DNA of 64,000 bases from Bolinopsis microptera (taxonomy: Eukaryota > Ctenophora > Tentaculata > Lobata > Bolinopsidae), in NCBI RefSeq assembly GCF_026151205.1, contig NC_087077.1, positions 19,196,975-19,260,974 on the forward strand, written 5' to 3'. Under the pieces are notes generated by a model that was not told the DNA's origin, made no database searches, and worked only from the letters and a program-made list of their open reading frames with translations. The translations under genes and the position numbers were made by a program. Positions within the stretch are counted from its first letter, which is position 1. Each line of letters begins with the position of its first letter. This document shows, piece by piece, positions 11,726-24,541 of the stretch.

Positions 11726-13476
11726 TCAAGGCTATCCATAAATTATAAAATAACAAATCAAATGAAATGTATTATCCACCAAGAAAGGAGTATGAAGTGA
11801 ACAGACAGTAGGCCTTGTTTGAATTTTTGGGCTGATAGAAATATCGGAAAATAGAGTTGATAAATTTGTCTAAATTTCTAGTTTGCTTTTATTATAATGT
11901 CTTTGTAATTGATAACATGAATTCGTCGGGGAAAGTAATTTTGAATATTTAATAATAAATGATAGTAACGTCACGTGATCCGAATCGGGCATGAGCTCAA
12001 CCCGGCCACCATACTCACCCCTTTATCAACATCTTAATACCCGATGTTTTTTCTATCCGGGTGGCCTTTTTCCGCACAAACTTTAATGCATTTTTTTTGA
12101 AGTTGCTTAAATTGGCTTCATTATTAAGATGACAGGATAATACTGGCTATTTCCAAAGACCGCTCAGTCTTTTTGAATGTATTCTTTTTGAGAATATGCA
12201 GTAAAAACCGCTGATTCAGCATTATCATGCTAGATGTTCGAGATTTTAATTTAGTGTCCCCCAAACCTTCACATAGTCTTTAGTATTTAAAATTTAATGT
12301 CGAGATGCCCGCAAATGTATTACTTGTAAAATATTTTAGTGCAAATTGCGGACTTTTCATTTATATTCCAAAGAGGTGATTAAGATTTGTTTTCCTTCGT
12401 ACCAAATCAAATACACGAATATAACATCTGAACAAAAAAGTAACTATAAATCCAACAAATTATTTCATTCATAAACATTTGGTTAGGGATCGTTCAAATA
12501 CAACATGAGCCGGGAGGGGGTCTCTAAACGATTGCGCAAGTGAAATTTATGTGTAAAACTGATTGCGGAGGAGAGGGATTCAAAATCGGCCAAAAAAGCG
12601 ATCTTGTGTGATATGTGAGCGATCCCTTAATGGTAATACTGGTAAATATTCATAGCTACGCAACAGTTAACTATTGTCACATGGAACAGAAACTACGGGT
12701 AAATCAAAACAAATCCCTGAAACTCATGATCATTAAATTTGGGTTTTGCAGTCCCGGGATGGGGGTGACCCAGCTCAACAACTCCCCCCTTCCCCCTTTC
12801 AAGGACTTTAAAGTCTTTGCAATCTGTCTTGATACATCATCTAGTGTCAGTTTCCCAAATTATGAGTTGGAAATGATCTCGAACCCGTCTGAGTCACTGG
12901 CTGCATCTTCTGTGTTTACCTCGTCATATTCAGCTGAAAGGGATGAGTTCAATATTAGTATTACAAAGCCAGCGCCGTATCGTTAAAGAGGGTAAATGGT
13001 AACACTGAAAGTTTCACCCTCCGACCATTATCAGCAACAGGTGAAGGTTGGTGATTCAAGCCAGTGGCGTAACGTTGCCTGTTGACCCCCACCCACTGAT
13101 TAAAGGCCGAAAAACGCGCGAATAATCTGACGCAAACAGTAAAGCGCGCAGTAAACTCCTGAAATGCGCGTCTTTGCGCAATTTTCAATTTAATTTCATC
13201 ACTAACCAATACAAGCGGGTAACGCTTATACTGATTATCACTGGGACCGCCTTACGAAACACTGCCTGTAAAGGGACCCGTGACACGGTCCAAACGTAAA
13301 TAGTTCATAGTTACCAGTGTAGTTTTCGAGGAGTTTGTCGATTGGGGTCCTCCGGGGCGGGGTCATGTAGGAGGGGCGAGTTGCAACCATTTCAAACAGT
13401 GCGCCACTTCCCGCCGCTATTGTCTGCGTGGATTTAATGTTGTTATTCGGGGAAAATCCTGGTGTTATAATGCAAT
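11726..13476. other. Intergenic stretch between PDAP1 and ATG4
   Basis: No convincing gene. The short open frames at 12615-12986 (+) and 12961-13492 (-) lack recognisable motifs. A fragment reading CAGTGGCGTAACGTTGCCTG at about 13052 resembles the end of the hAT MITE at 13767, so part of this stretch may be decayed element. The ATG4 gene terminates at the right-hand side. Confidence 0.6.
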
Positions 13477-16400
13477 TTAGGCCCGCGCCCAAGAAGTAAA
13501 GTTGACTTTTATTGTTGCAAAATCCAAACAGTGGTTCGTCCGTGGATGAGGTTCAAAGTTTTCAATCAACTGAACGTGCAGACAATTTTCAAGAAAAATA
13601 ACAACAACCTCCTGGAGTTGCTGGCAAAGGTCGTCGAACGATTCCTCAGTTTTGCAGTAGAAGGCCACAGCAATACTTGGGTCTAGCTGGTCCCACGGTA
13701 ACAAGTCAACTTTAGTCGTGTGGTAGGTCTCATCCGGTATACTGTAGGAGATAATGGGGTTGAAGACAGTGGCGTAACGACCGCCCCCGCTACCCCTGCT
13801 AGCAGGGGGGTGGCACCTTAGGGGGGCGACATTTTCCTGGATTGTAGGTCTGATTTCACGGAAAAAGCGCCGTATTGGTGTACTGCCCTGTCGAATTTTC
13901 CGGCTCCGGGTAGGGGCGGCAAATTTCAATCAGCAGGGGGGCGGCACAAAGTAACGTTACACCACTGGTTGAAGAGGCAAACAAACTCGTGTTAAATGAC
14001 ATGACGGTAATAACGGTATGGTGAAATCGGGCAAGATCAGAATTCCCGAAATCATCAAAGAATCTAGAGCTATTAGGAAATCTAATTAATTTTGGCTTTC
14101 ACTCTTACTTCTCAAGGTCGATGTCGTCAGGGCTAAGAGATTCTTGTGTGACATGTGGGTCAAGATAGAGTAATTTGTCGTTCTGACATCCTATGAAATA
14201 AAATGCCGAGTTTGGTCGCCCTCCCACTGCTCCAACACTTTGCTCAATCTCAAAACAGTGCTGAAGTGTTTTGTGAGTAAGAAAATCAAATGTGATGTGC
14301 TTACAGATAACAAACCAATGTTGGATCACATCAAATGTATGTCATACCCTAAACATATCAAAATCGTATTGGGTATGATTCCAAATGTACACTAACCTTA
14401 ATGTTCTCAATGTAGAGATTATTACATTCGCTTAGCCCTAATCTGAGAGGTATAACCAGTAAGAGAGGCGTCCAGTTCACTTCCTTACAGTAGAACTCTG
14501 AAAAGTTTTAATATTAAGATGAGAGGTATAACCAGTAAGAGAGGCGTCCAGTTCACTTCCTTACAGTAGAACTCTGAAAAGTTTTAATATTAAGATGAGA
14601 GGTATAACCAGTAAGAGAGGCGTCCAGTTCACTTCCTTACAGTAGAACTCTGAAAAGTTTTAATATTAAGATGAGAGGTATAACCAGTAAGAGAGGCGTC
14701 CAGTTCACTTCCTTACAGTAGAACTCTGAAAAGTTTCAATATTAAGATGAGAGGTATAACCAGCAAGAGAGGCGTCCAGTTCACATCCTTACAGTAGAAC
14801 TCTGAAAAGTTTTAATATTAAGATGAGAGGTATAACCAGCAAGAGAGGCGTCCAGTTCACTTCCTTACAGTAGAACTCTGAAAAGTTTTAATATTAAGAT
14901 GAGAGATATAACCAGCAAGAGAGGCGTCCAGTTCACTTCCTTACAGTAGAACTCTGAAAAGTTTTAATATTAAGATGAGAGGTATAACCAGTAAGAGAGG
15001 CGTCCAGTTCACTTCCTTACAGTAGAACTCTGAAAAGTTTTAATATTAAGATGAGAGGTATAACCAGCAAGAGAGGCGTCCAGTTCACATCCTTACAGTA
15101 GAACTCTGAAAAGTTTTAATATTAAGATGAGAGGTATAACCAGCAAGAGAGGCGTCCAGTTCACTTCCTTACAGTAGAACTCTGAAAAGTTTTAATATTA
15201 AGATGAGAGGTATAACCAGCAAGAGAGGCGTCCAGTTCACTTCCTTACAGTAGAACTCTGAAAAGTTTTAATATTAAGATGAGAGGTATAACCAGCAAGA
15301 GAGGCGTCCAGTTCACTTCCTTACAGTAGAACTCTGAAAAGTTTTAATATTAAGATGAGAGGTATAACCAGCAAGAGAGGCGTCCAGTTCACTTCCTTAC
15401 AGTAGAACTCTGAAAAGTTTTAATATTAAGATGAGAGGTATAACCAGTAAGAGAGGCGTCCAGTTCACTTCCTTACAGTAGAACTCTGAAAAGTTTTAAT
15501 ATTAAGATGAGAGGTATAACCAGCAAGAGAGGCGTCCAGTTCACTTCCTTACAGTAGAACTCTGAAAAGTTTTAATATTAAGATGAGAGGTATAACCAGC
15601 AAGAGAGGCGTCCAGTTCACTTCCTTACAGTAGAACTCTGAAAAGTTTTAATATTAAGATGAGAGGTATAACCAGCAAGAGAGGCGTCCAGTTCACTTCC
15701 TTACAGTAGAACTCTGAAAAGTTTTAATATTAAGATGAGAGGTATAACCAGTAAGAGAGGCGTCCAGTTCACTTCCTTACAGTAGAACTCTGAAAAGTTT
15801 TAATATTAAGATGAGAGGTATAACCAGCAAGAGAGGCGTCCAGTTCACTTCCTTACAGTAGAACTCTGAAAAGTTTTAATATTAAGATGAGAGGTATAAC
15901 CAGCAAGAGAGGCGTCCAGTTCACTTCCTTACAGTAGAACTCTGAAAAGTTGCAATATTAAGATGAGAGGTATAACCAGTAAGAGAGGCGTCCAGTTCAC
16001 TTCCTTACAGTAGAACTCTGAAAAGTTTTAATATTAAGATGAGAGGTATGACCAACAAGAGAGGCGTCCAGTTCACTTCCTTACAGTAGAACTCTGAAAA
16101 GTTTTAATATTAAGATGAGATATAGCTCTTAAAAGCAATTGATTAAACACTTGATGCAAAAACGCATGGTAAATGGATGGGCCCAGTAAAAAGAAGTTTA
16201 GGCATAAAGCTGGTATTTTGGGGTAATAAAATAAGGGACTCCTCAGCCTCCTGAACATGTGCTCACTATTAATGTAAACAAAAAATTATCACCTCCCCGC
16301 CAGTATCCACATCAATAGGGGAACAGTAAATAAAGGTTTGATTTTATCAACACAGCGATTATCAATAGGGGAACAGCAAATAAAGATTTGATTTTATCAA

Positions 16401-18100
16401 CACAGCGATCCCTAGTTACTTTACTTTCTATCACAGTGATTATCAATGAACATTTCATCAAAACTCACTTATATCTTCAATGCACATGAAATTGTCCATG
16501 ACGACTTGGACAGTAAGATTAAGTTCCTTGTGGAACTCTGTGAGTATCCGTATAGATTGGGCAGCAGTGTTAGGTCCGAACCACGTGCCAACATCCTTTC
16601 CAGCGGAACAGCCTGCCTTCGCTGAAAATATGTGAAGTATTTGTAATATTTGTAATATTCACACAACTGAACACAGCTACAGGGGGTGGGGGTGAATTTC
16701 AAGGTATTCAGATAATCGGAGCAGCTGATGTGGATTAGATCATAAATGTTTTGTTAAAATAGTGGTGATGACAGTGTTATATATCGTTCCTTACTCCTCG
16801 TTTATCGGGAGCAGTCCATTAGGTTTTAGACCTTGTTTAATACAGGTTCCTTTAGCTCTAGTCGCCCTATCCTTTGACCAGGGAGCGCCCCGTATAGGCC
16901 AGTCAAGCCGGTTGCCGTGTGATAGCCGCCGTTTCGTTTTTACACCAAGTGTTATATATGACAGAGAATGACTCTGATCAAGTTTACAATTCTTGTAATG
17001 TTGTTGACAGGAATATACTTTGTATAATGTATACTTTTATACAATATTGTATTATATAATATATATTACAGTGGAACGTGACACGTCATTTAAATCAAAC
17101 AACAACGACGCCAAATACAGTCACAACATTCTGTTAAAAATAGAAAATGATAGCAAACAGTCAACACGTTCATATAAGCATTAACAAGTCAAATACAAAT
17201 AACAAATACAAATACAAATAACAAATACAAATACAAATAACAAACCTATCTGCTGTATGGAGTAAAGTCCGTTAGGATCATCCAGGAAGTCTCTGAGAAT
17301 GCTGTTATAAGTACTACATTTAGTCCACCTCCAGTCCCGGCTGAAGTTGTGTCTGATGAGGGTATGGGAGTACAACATCTGGATACACCGCAACATGCAG
17401 CCCCACCCTCTGTCTGATGTGTATGCGGTACCACCTGGGGTTGGGAAGTTGTTGGGGACCATGTCTGGAAATGATACGGAATATTGCGGGAAATATTGCC
17501 GACCAAGAATGAGGTCTTGGAAAGTAAAAGCCTCAAACATCAGGAACTGGACAGTTAATCCAGAATCATAAATGTACCCGAAAATTATTTATAAAACAGA
17601 ATTTTGTGAAACAAAAAATCAGACAGTTCAGGTGATATTGTAGCTTCCTTGAAAAAAAAACATATAATACGATACACACACACGTCACACTATGGAGGTA
17701 TGAAGATTACTGACCAATAGCTCTGAAGTTTCTCCTGTAAGAGAACCAGAGGAAACTCTCGACATCCCTCTCGAATATGGCTCGGTCATCTGGTAGCACA
17801 TAACTTCTACCCAGTACCTGCAAACATCATAATTAGTTAATTAATACGTTATAGTTTATCATTATCACTCGACACGCTTTTAGTTACATAAATCAAGTGC
17901 TACATTAATTAAAGACACTAACGTAACGATAAATGATCCCGCCAAGAAATATCCGACAAAACGAACCTGGATCACATCTCCATGAAGCAGCTGAGTTTTC
18001 TCCTCTAAGTTACCGAATACGGGGGTGTAGTCGGTTATGGTATTGTTGATCGTGTTGTTTAGTGTTGTTAACGTTGCTTCTAGGTCGCTCATTCTCACAT
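13477..18100 (-). CDS. ATG4: ATG4 cysteine protease (ATG4C/D-like)
   Basis: Autophagy protease that trims and delipidates ATG8/LC3. Exons on the minus strand: 18100-17967 (start Met within MSDLEATL), 17817-17715 (VLGRSYVLPDD..FLWFSYRRNFRAIG), 17434-17246 (GGTAYTSDRGWGCMLRC, which holds the catalytic Cys, then RDWRW), 16621-16469 (GKDVGTWFGPNTAAQ and VMDNFMCIEDI), about 14290-14109 (LQHCFEIEQSVG, GGRPNSAFYFIG, YLDPHVTQ, which holds the catalytic Asp-Pro-His), and 13741-13477 (IPDETYHT, LDPSIAVAFYCKTEESFDDLC). Phases agree except between 16469 and 14290, where the family usually has about 35 further residues; that exon was not found and the interval is filled by a satellite. The insertion before IPDE fits the ATG4C/D branch. 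Introns hold a hAT MITE and the 76-bp satellite. Confidence 0.9.
13767..13967. mobile_element. hAT-type MITE with 8-bp target duplication
   Basis: A 201-bp element starting CAGTGGCGTAAC and ending GTTACACCACTG (inverted, one mismatch). It is flanked by identical 8-bp GTTGAAGA at 13759-13766 and 13968-13975. Terminal CAGTGGCG and an 8-bp duplication are typical of hAT elements. It sits in the last ATG4 intron, about 26 bases from the acceptor of the final exon, and is unusually GC-rich for the region. Confidence 0.92.
14445..16116. repeat. 76-bp satellite, 22 copies, in an ATG4 intron
   Basis: A unit beginning GAGAGGTATAACCAG and containing GTCCAGTTCACTTCCTTACA recurs every 76 bp for 22 units, with one- or two-base differences (GTAAGAG versus GCAAGAG; TTCC versus ATCC). 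Variants are interspersed rather than blocked. Short frames in the array are not coding. Confidence 0.97.
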
Positions 18101-18659
18101 TCTGAAATAACAGACTTGATACAACGTAAACAGACAAAAGGCAGATTGTTAATATGAAAAATCAGCAGCTATAACTAAACGTTGCGGAAGCAATCACAGT
18201 TATTGGTTTTAAAATAGATTAATCGTTAATTCAAATCCAATCCAAACGTATCCGAATAATCCGAACATGTGAAGTGACTTGAGATAAAATGTTACACATT
18301 ACATCATCCAGTAAAATTTAGCATCAAGGAACTCTTAAAAACGAGGCCAGGGTAGGGTAACAGACACAAAATAACAACTGGTATATTGGAGAACAGGACA
18401 GCTAGTGCAAGGAGGAGGATTGGGACTGCGATGGAGCAACACGACCGGCTAATTAGGTTTTAGAAATCCAGTCGGATTCGATATTTGAAACTCGAACCAC
18501 ATGTAATTAAAATCTAGACCATACAATCGTAAATTTCCTGTAATCTCATGTATTGTTGGTGGGTCTGTTAATTGAATGCAGATAACAGTACGCACTGCAT
18601 ACTTATAAAGATCATATCACTGTCAATAACAGCTTTATATGCACCTTCCAGCTGAAGTA

Positions 18660-19031
18660 AACCACAGAGTAAAGTACAGAGTAAACCACAGACTAAACCA
18701 CAGACTAGACCACATACTAAACCACAGACTAAACCACAGACTAAACCACAGACTAAACCACAGACTAGACCACATACTAAACCACAGACTAAACCACAGA
18801 CTAGACCACATACTAAACCACAGACTAAACCACAGACTAAACCACAGACTAAACCACAGACTAAACCACAGACTAAACCACAGACTAATCTACAGACTAA
18901 TCTACAGACTAAACCACAGACTAAACCACAGATTAAACCACAGACTAAACCACAGACTAAACCACAGACTAAACCACAGACTAAACCACAGACTTAACCA
19001 CAGACTAAACCACAGACTAAACCACAGACTT
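18660..19031. repeat. 12-bp minisatellite (AAACCACAGACT), about 31 copies
   Basis: Nearly uninterrupted tandem 12-mers upstream of the ATG4 start, with variants such as GACCACATACTA and ATCTACAGACTA. The unit length is divisible by three, so all frames stay open; these frames are artefacts of the repeat, not genes. Confidence 0.97.
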
Positions 19032-19733
19032 ACCCTTCTAAGGTACTCTGCAGTGCAAACAGTGATAACAGCAAGAGAAGCTACGCCGATAGGATAGCTG
19101 TACTCTATCCACACGTCACTCCAGGTAACCTTCGTCATACATCCTTTCCTTTTCAAAACATGTCTGCTGAATATACATATTTTGTTACCTTATATGGTAT
19201 GGTTGAAGCGCATTTGCTGAACTGCTTCACATATTGTTTTTATTTCCTAATTAGGGTATTACTCTTGAAAGTTCCATCTTGATCATAACTACAGTCTACA
19301 ACTAGATAATACTCTTATGAAAAAAAAGTTAAAAGAGTTGTACAATTCACTGTAGATATATCATTGAGAAATAAAATGTCCAGTTCATGAATTAATATCT
19401 AATGCGACAAAACTTACAATCAGATAGCAAATGCATTTGGTTAAAAATGACACAAAATTCAACATGTACAAATTCTGATGTATTAAACACAAAAAGCCTA
19501 TAATTGATGTAAAATTAACTGAAAGATAACGATCTTCGATGCTGCAAAGCCTCTCCACTTCGGAGTCATCTACTTCAGCAAATAACAGTCCAGAAAATAT
19601 CGTTAAACCTATTTGAGAGCAGCCTAGAGAATATGCATTTTCAATTTTAAGTCACTATACTACCACACTAATCTTTACAACCTTGTACATACATCACAAA
19701 CCGTATAATCTTAAATGCTAAAAAATACAAGCG
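19032..19733. other. Spacer between the 12-bp minisatellite and the His-rich gene
   Basis: No gene, RNA or element recognised. It probably contains the 3' untranslated region of the minus-strand gene ending at 19734. Confidence 0.5.
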
Positions 19734-22700
19734 TTAGTATGAGTTTTCTTTATCATCATCATCGTCACTATCAGCCAATTTAACATCATAATCTACTTTT
19801 ATCCTAAGTTTTCTTTTGCTGCTGTTCAGTCCCTTTAACAGCTCAGTAACAAGTGGAATTTTGACAGTGTTATCACATCCGGAGCTGTCTTTGGCTACCA
19901 GGTATTTCGATTCAGGAATGTTCATTTTCTCATGTTTAGAGTCTTGAAGATGCCGCTGCATCTGGTTAGGTCTCTCCGACCACCGTCCATTTACAGGCGG
20001 ATGACTATTGTGGTGAGTACCGTGATTTGAAGTACCGGGCACGCTGTGAGGGTGTGGTATGTGAGGGTGTGGTATGTGAGGGTGTGGTCTGCAGCACTCA
20101 CCAGTACAGTGTGGATGTGGGGAGTGTATCATGCCACTTTGTTGGTTAGAAGAGTGGTGTGGGTGGTGTGGTAAGTGGTGTGGTAAGTGGTGTTGGTAGG
20201 GTTGGTGGTGTTGCAGCTGCTGATGATGTTGTAGGGGTTGTTGATGTGTAAGATGTGTGTGCTGTAGGGAGCGTTGCTGATGCGGTTGTAAATGCGTCAC
20301 GTGTTCTGATGACGTCACGTGTTCTGATGACGTCACAGTAAAATGTCGAGGGTGATGAGGCTGATGGTGTTGCTGATTGATACTATAGTTATTGGCATTG
20401 TAAGGATCGAGATGGTGGTGTAGATAAGGACCCTGGTGGAGATGGTGCTGATTGGTACTGTAGTTACTGGCATTATACTGTTGGTTACTATGGTTACTAT
20501 GGTGAGGAGGCTGACAACATGGGCCACTGCAGTGTTGCACATGATCTCCGTATACTGACAGACGATGGTTGACGGGCTCAATTCTTGAGCTATGATCGAC
20601 TGATCCGTCAGGGTAAGAATGATCATTCATTTTATCTTGCTTCCAATCAGTTTCGTCAATTCTTGTTGAAGACAATATCGACTCATCATGGAATCTTATT
20701 CGTTTGGAAGGTGAGCCCTCGTGCGTCACATTTAACGTAGAATTGTGATTTCTTTTAAGTGGAGATATTCCAGCTCGAGAGAGGTCAGGATATGATTTAC
20801 ACCGTTCTACACCTGGTGGCATTCTTAGAGGTAAGTTACTGTTTGTACTCCTAGAGCATGCGTATGGAGGAGGTTCTGATTTGGTTGGCTTCTGAATTGA
20901 TAAACCCTCCCGTTTAGTAGGCTTAATAGGGGTTAACATTTTCATGACAAAAGCCTTTTTTCGAGATAAAGACACATTGTTGGTTGTATCTCGGTTGAAG
21001 GTAAGGTTTAGATCACTTGGTTCTGTTTTTAGTGGAGTCCTATTAGATCTGTTAAAATCAGTGCTGGTATTTAACTTGGGATTTGCAAATCCTTCAGTTT
21101 CATTCTTAACAACCTTAGAGTTGTTAAGAAATGAAGAGTCATTATGATTCCTCCTAGCTGGTGTAAGCATCCGCAAAAGACGTTTACTCTTTATGGTGGT
21201 GTTCAGTTCTGAAGATGTGGACTGTTTAACTAGTGACACGTCGTTCAGTTTACTTGTGTTTATCAGTTCCTTGCCAGAGTCGTTCAGAATCTGAACTGTA
21301 GAGGAAACACCTGCAAGAGAAAATTGTTAACCCAAAGAAGAAATACAAGGAAGATATATACGTATAACCATAGGTTTCTCATAATTAAATTTCAGCATAT
21401 AATACGACTGAAATTTCATCCATCACTGTTCATAGTTTTTTGTTCAAGTGGGTACTGGGTACTGGGAACTGGGTAGGTACCATAAGTAATTATGCAAAAT
21501 AATATTACATAATATAATATACTACATATTATAATATAATTGCTAAAAACAACACATCAAAAATAAATTACGGCAGCAAACTTTACATTATATATGATAA
21601 TATAAGTCACAACTGCGAATTGTAAGGAATCTGGAATCCATAAATAATGACTGCTAAATCAGTAAAACAATAGGATAACTACCGGTTTCAGCCACATTGA
21701 TCTGTATCTGGTACGGCACTTCTTCTCATGTCAACTCCTGTCATGGCTTTCAGGATATCAAGATATTCTGTACTGAACTTAAGGTCCAATCCAAACACTT
21801 TTACTGTCATGGTGTTCTTGTAGTTAGAGAATTTTCCCTGGCAGATATCTGCCGACATTGAACCGGAAATGTGAGCAGCGGTCTTGGTTTCACGAGGTTG
21901 GATCAGCTTCTTTTTTATCGTATTGCTTTGACCAGTTATAAAGTCTGCTAGTTCTTTGCCATTGGCTTCTTTAGAAGATCTTTCGAATTTGTCGTCTGGA
22001 TTGACAATCTCAAACTCTTCATCTGCAAGTTGAAATAAGTTTAAGAAAATTTAAAAGCCGCATGTACACCCTGTCACTGCATGTACACACTGTCATGTAC
22101 ACCCTGTCACTGCATGTACACACTGTCATGTACACCCTGTCACTGCATGTACACACTGTCATGTACACCCTGTCACTGCATGTACACACTGTCATGTACA
22201 CACTGTCATGTACACACTGTCACTGCATGTACATACTGTCACTGCATCATGTACACACTGTCATGTACACGCTGTCACTGTACTATGATTAAAATTTGGA
22301 CTAGTAGTTGTATTGAAGTAAAGCCAGAAATCAAATTGCACCCACCGGAGTCGCTACAGGAGTCTTCAAGCAGTCGAGGATCCATGACATTTTTATCGAA
22401 TTTCCAGACTAAGGCAGAATCCTCCCAATCCTCAGTTGTAAGCTCCCTCTCTTCTATCATTGAACCGAAAACATTGAACAATCGATCCCATTTTTTGAAA
22501 TTCTCTGAAATTGATGTGGCAGTGGTTAACGGTTTAATAAAACCCACTAAAGATGATTCTACGAATAAATATATTATATACTTGAACATAATTAAATAAA
22601 ACATCCAAATTCTTATAAATTTTCAATCATAAAGCAAGACAATTCAAAAGGACTATGTAAAAGAATCATATCTTGTAACATAGTATTATATGAACGACAG

Positions 22701-23393
22701 ATAATATATAACGCAGCTCAAGCAAAACGTTTTTAAAGCACATAACATTATACCCATACCTCCTTTGGATGCTCGTTCCTTTAACTCGGAATCACAAGAT
22801 AGCAATGCGCTTTTCGTTCTTGCAGCAATTGCTTTCACCCTTGGGTCAGTTTCACCAGGACTAAAATATATGCTGCTTTTCTCCAGAATAGATTCGTTTG
22901 CTGCTATTCTTTCGCTTTTTCTTGGTGAAAAAGAACTTGAGGTATCAGGATCTGTCAAAGTTATTTCTTTGAGAGGATTGATCGCTTTTTGAGGTTTTAC
23001 AGTGTGCTTTCGTTTTGAAGACAACTCTTTTTCTACTTCTGATTCAAGATTTTTGGTGGGAACTGTACTGAGAGATCGGAAGCGCTTTTTTTTCTTCAGT
23101 TCTCTGCGCAAATTTTCACTTAAAGTTTCGGCAGTTTTTTTGCCTTCTTTATCGTTGTCCACAAATTCATCATCTGAAATAATCTCTTTGATTAAAGTAA
23201 CTTCATCTTTAACTTCATCATCTGAAATAACCTCCACTTTCATTCTTTCCTTCCTATTCATTTTCACGACATTCCTGGTGTCCACAAAGTCATCATCTGA
23301 AATAACGTCCTCTTTCATTCTTTCCTTCCCATTCATTTTCTCGACATTCCTGGTACCTATGATAATATAAATTCTGTAATTAGTGCCTGCCAT
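19734..23393 (-). CDS. Unidentified nuclear-looking protein with acidic repeats and a His-rich tail
   Basis: Exons on the minus strand: 23393-22763, about 22511-22346, 22022-about 21684 and 21312-19734. The first exon has repeated acidic motifs (ISDDDFVD, ISDDEFVD) alternating with NGKERMK/NRKERMK, then basic and Ser/Pro segments (KSERIAANESI). The second reads NFKKWDRLF..WEDSALVWKFD. The third reads EEFEIVNPDD and later MTVKVFGLDLKFSTEYLDI. The last exon has RRLLTP-like repeats (LRMLTPAR, MKMLTPIK), a long His/Gln/Pro tract and an acidic end. Near 21690 the frame that joins best to the next exon (VPYQIQINVAET) is shifted by one base, so a border or base there is uncertain. Clusters of K/R and D/E suggest a nuclear protein; no family recognised. 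Confidence 0.6.
22058..22275. repeat. 33-bp minisatellite (GTACACCCTGTCACTGCATG)
   Basis: Units alternating GTACACCCTGTCACTGCAT and GTACACACTGTCAT lie in an intron of the His-rich gene. The open frames on both strands here follow from the repeat. Confidence 0.95.
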
Positions 23394-24541
23394 TTGTTAT
23401 TTTGAATGTGTGTGTATACAATTGAAGGAAATCAACATTAAATAGAAAGAATCCACTTTTTTATAAATCAATAAATTATAAAAAGCATTTACATGCAGAG
23501 TAAAATGATACATTTCAATATTTCTGTTCATTGGAAATCAACATTAAATAAAAAGAATCCACTTTTTTATAAATCAATAAATTATAAAAAGCATTTACAT
23601 ACAAAGCAAAATGATACATTTCAATATTTCTGTTCATTGCTTCAAGACAAACTAGACCGAGTTTCTGGATTTGGTTATAGGAATCGTACCTACTACTTAT
23701 AATACAGTAAAACCTCGATTTACCGTGCCCTGATTTACCTCAAACCCCGTTTTACCGCGGCCATTTCCATAGTTCCATTCCCCAAATAGGGCTAACATAC
23801 ATAATGAACAATTAAAACCCCGATTTACCGCGGCCATTTTCTCGGGGAATTACTATACCTAGAATTAGATCCCTTAGATTTCTATAGTTACAATATTCGA
23901 GCTCTCATAGAAAGGTTGCACTGAAAAATCCAACCTTAAACAGCTGACATGGTGACATGATAACATGGATGATGTATGGGTTAATTGGTGATCCTGCTCT
24001 ATCCAATCATTATTACAATCAACACTTAAGTCCTGATTTGAGAAATTAACTTATCTTATCTGAGCAAAATAATTACTAAGTTCCTGCACCTGTAAGAGCT
24101 CCCAATAGCAGGTGGTAAAACTGAGTTGGATGATATTATACAAGTTACGCCGGTGTTCTACTTGAAAGAGTTGTTCGGTAATTATCTGAGGCAACATCAC
24201 CACGTTAAATTTCGTCGCAATTTACTTATTTCAGGCTTCAGCTGCAAAGTAGCAACGCAGCTGTTATATGTAGAACGACGTCCGCGTAATCACATGGAAC
24301 ACGTCATGTGCTCTGGGCAGTAATTTTTAAATCATATATTCACGTGTGCACCAATTATGTCTGGAGCCACTAACCTTAACTTACGTTGAGGAGTTATAAT
24401 TGGTAACACATGTGCGGTGTGCAACTGATTAAAAAACACCTTAAATCTATTCCCAACTCGACCAAGGTTCATTTCTGTTTGTTTCTGATGCATTATTAAG
24501 CTGTTTACAAATGTAACTATTCCATACTACCTTCCCCAGAC
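23394..24541. other. Spacer with a decayed pogo/Tigger-like terminal repeat
   Basis: At 23703-23840 the sequence ACAGTAAAACCTCGATTTAC, preceded by T so that a TA dinucleotide precedes CAGTAAAACC, recurs in variant form (AACCCCGATTTACCGCGGCC) about 110 bases on. This resembles ends of pogo/Tigger elements. A direct repeat of about 85 bp lies at 23460-23640. Nothing else recognised before the GPCR. Confidence 0.45.

Noticed and set aside
13477-13929. A 150-residue single-exon gene
   Set aside because: Its N-terminal half is read-through of the hAT MITE. Only residues after the acceptor at 13742 belong to a gene, the last ATG4 exon.
14445-16116. CRISPR-like array
   Set aside because: Units are contiguous 76-bp repeats without unique spacers, inside an intron of a eukaryotic gene; it is a satellite.
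17347-17571. Upstream extension of the ATG4 catalytic exon (frame starting MFEAFTFQDL)
   Set aside because: It is intron read-through. The acceptor at 17435/17434 joins in phase to the FRAIG exon and gives the family sequence GGTAYTSDRGWGC.
18639-19156. Open frames on both strands (His/Arg/Leu-rich and Phe/Ser/Leu/Trp-rich)
   Set aside because: They arise from a 12-bp tandem repeat whose length is a multiple of three; there is no start context, domain or splice evidence.
22019-22292. Cys/His-rich open frames on both strands
   Set aside because: Products of the 33-bp minisatellite in an intron, with mirrored composition on the two strands.
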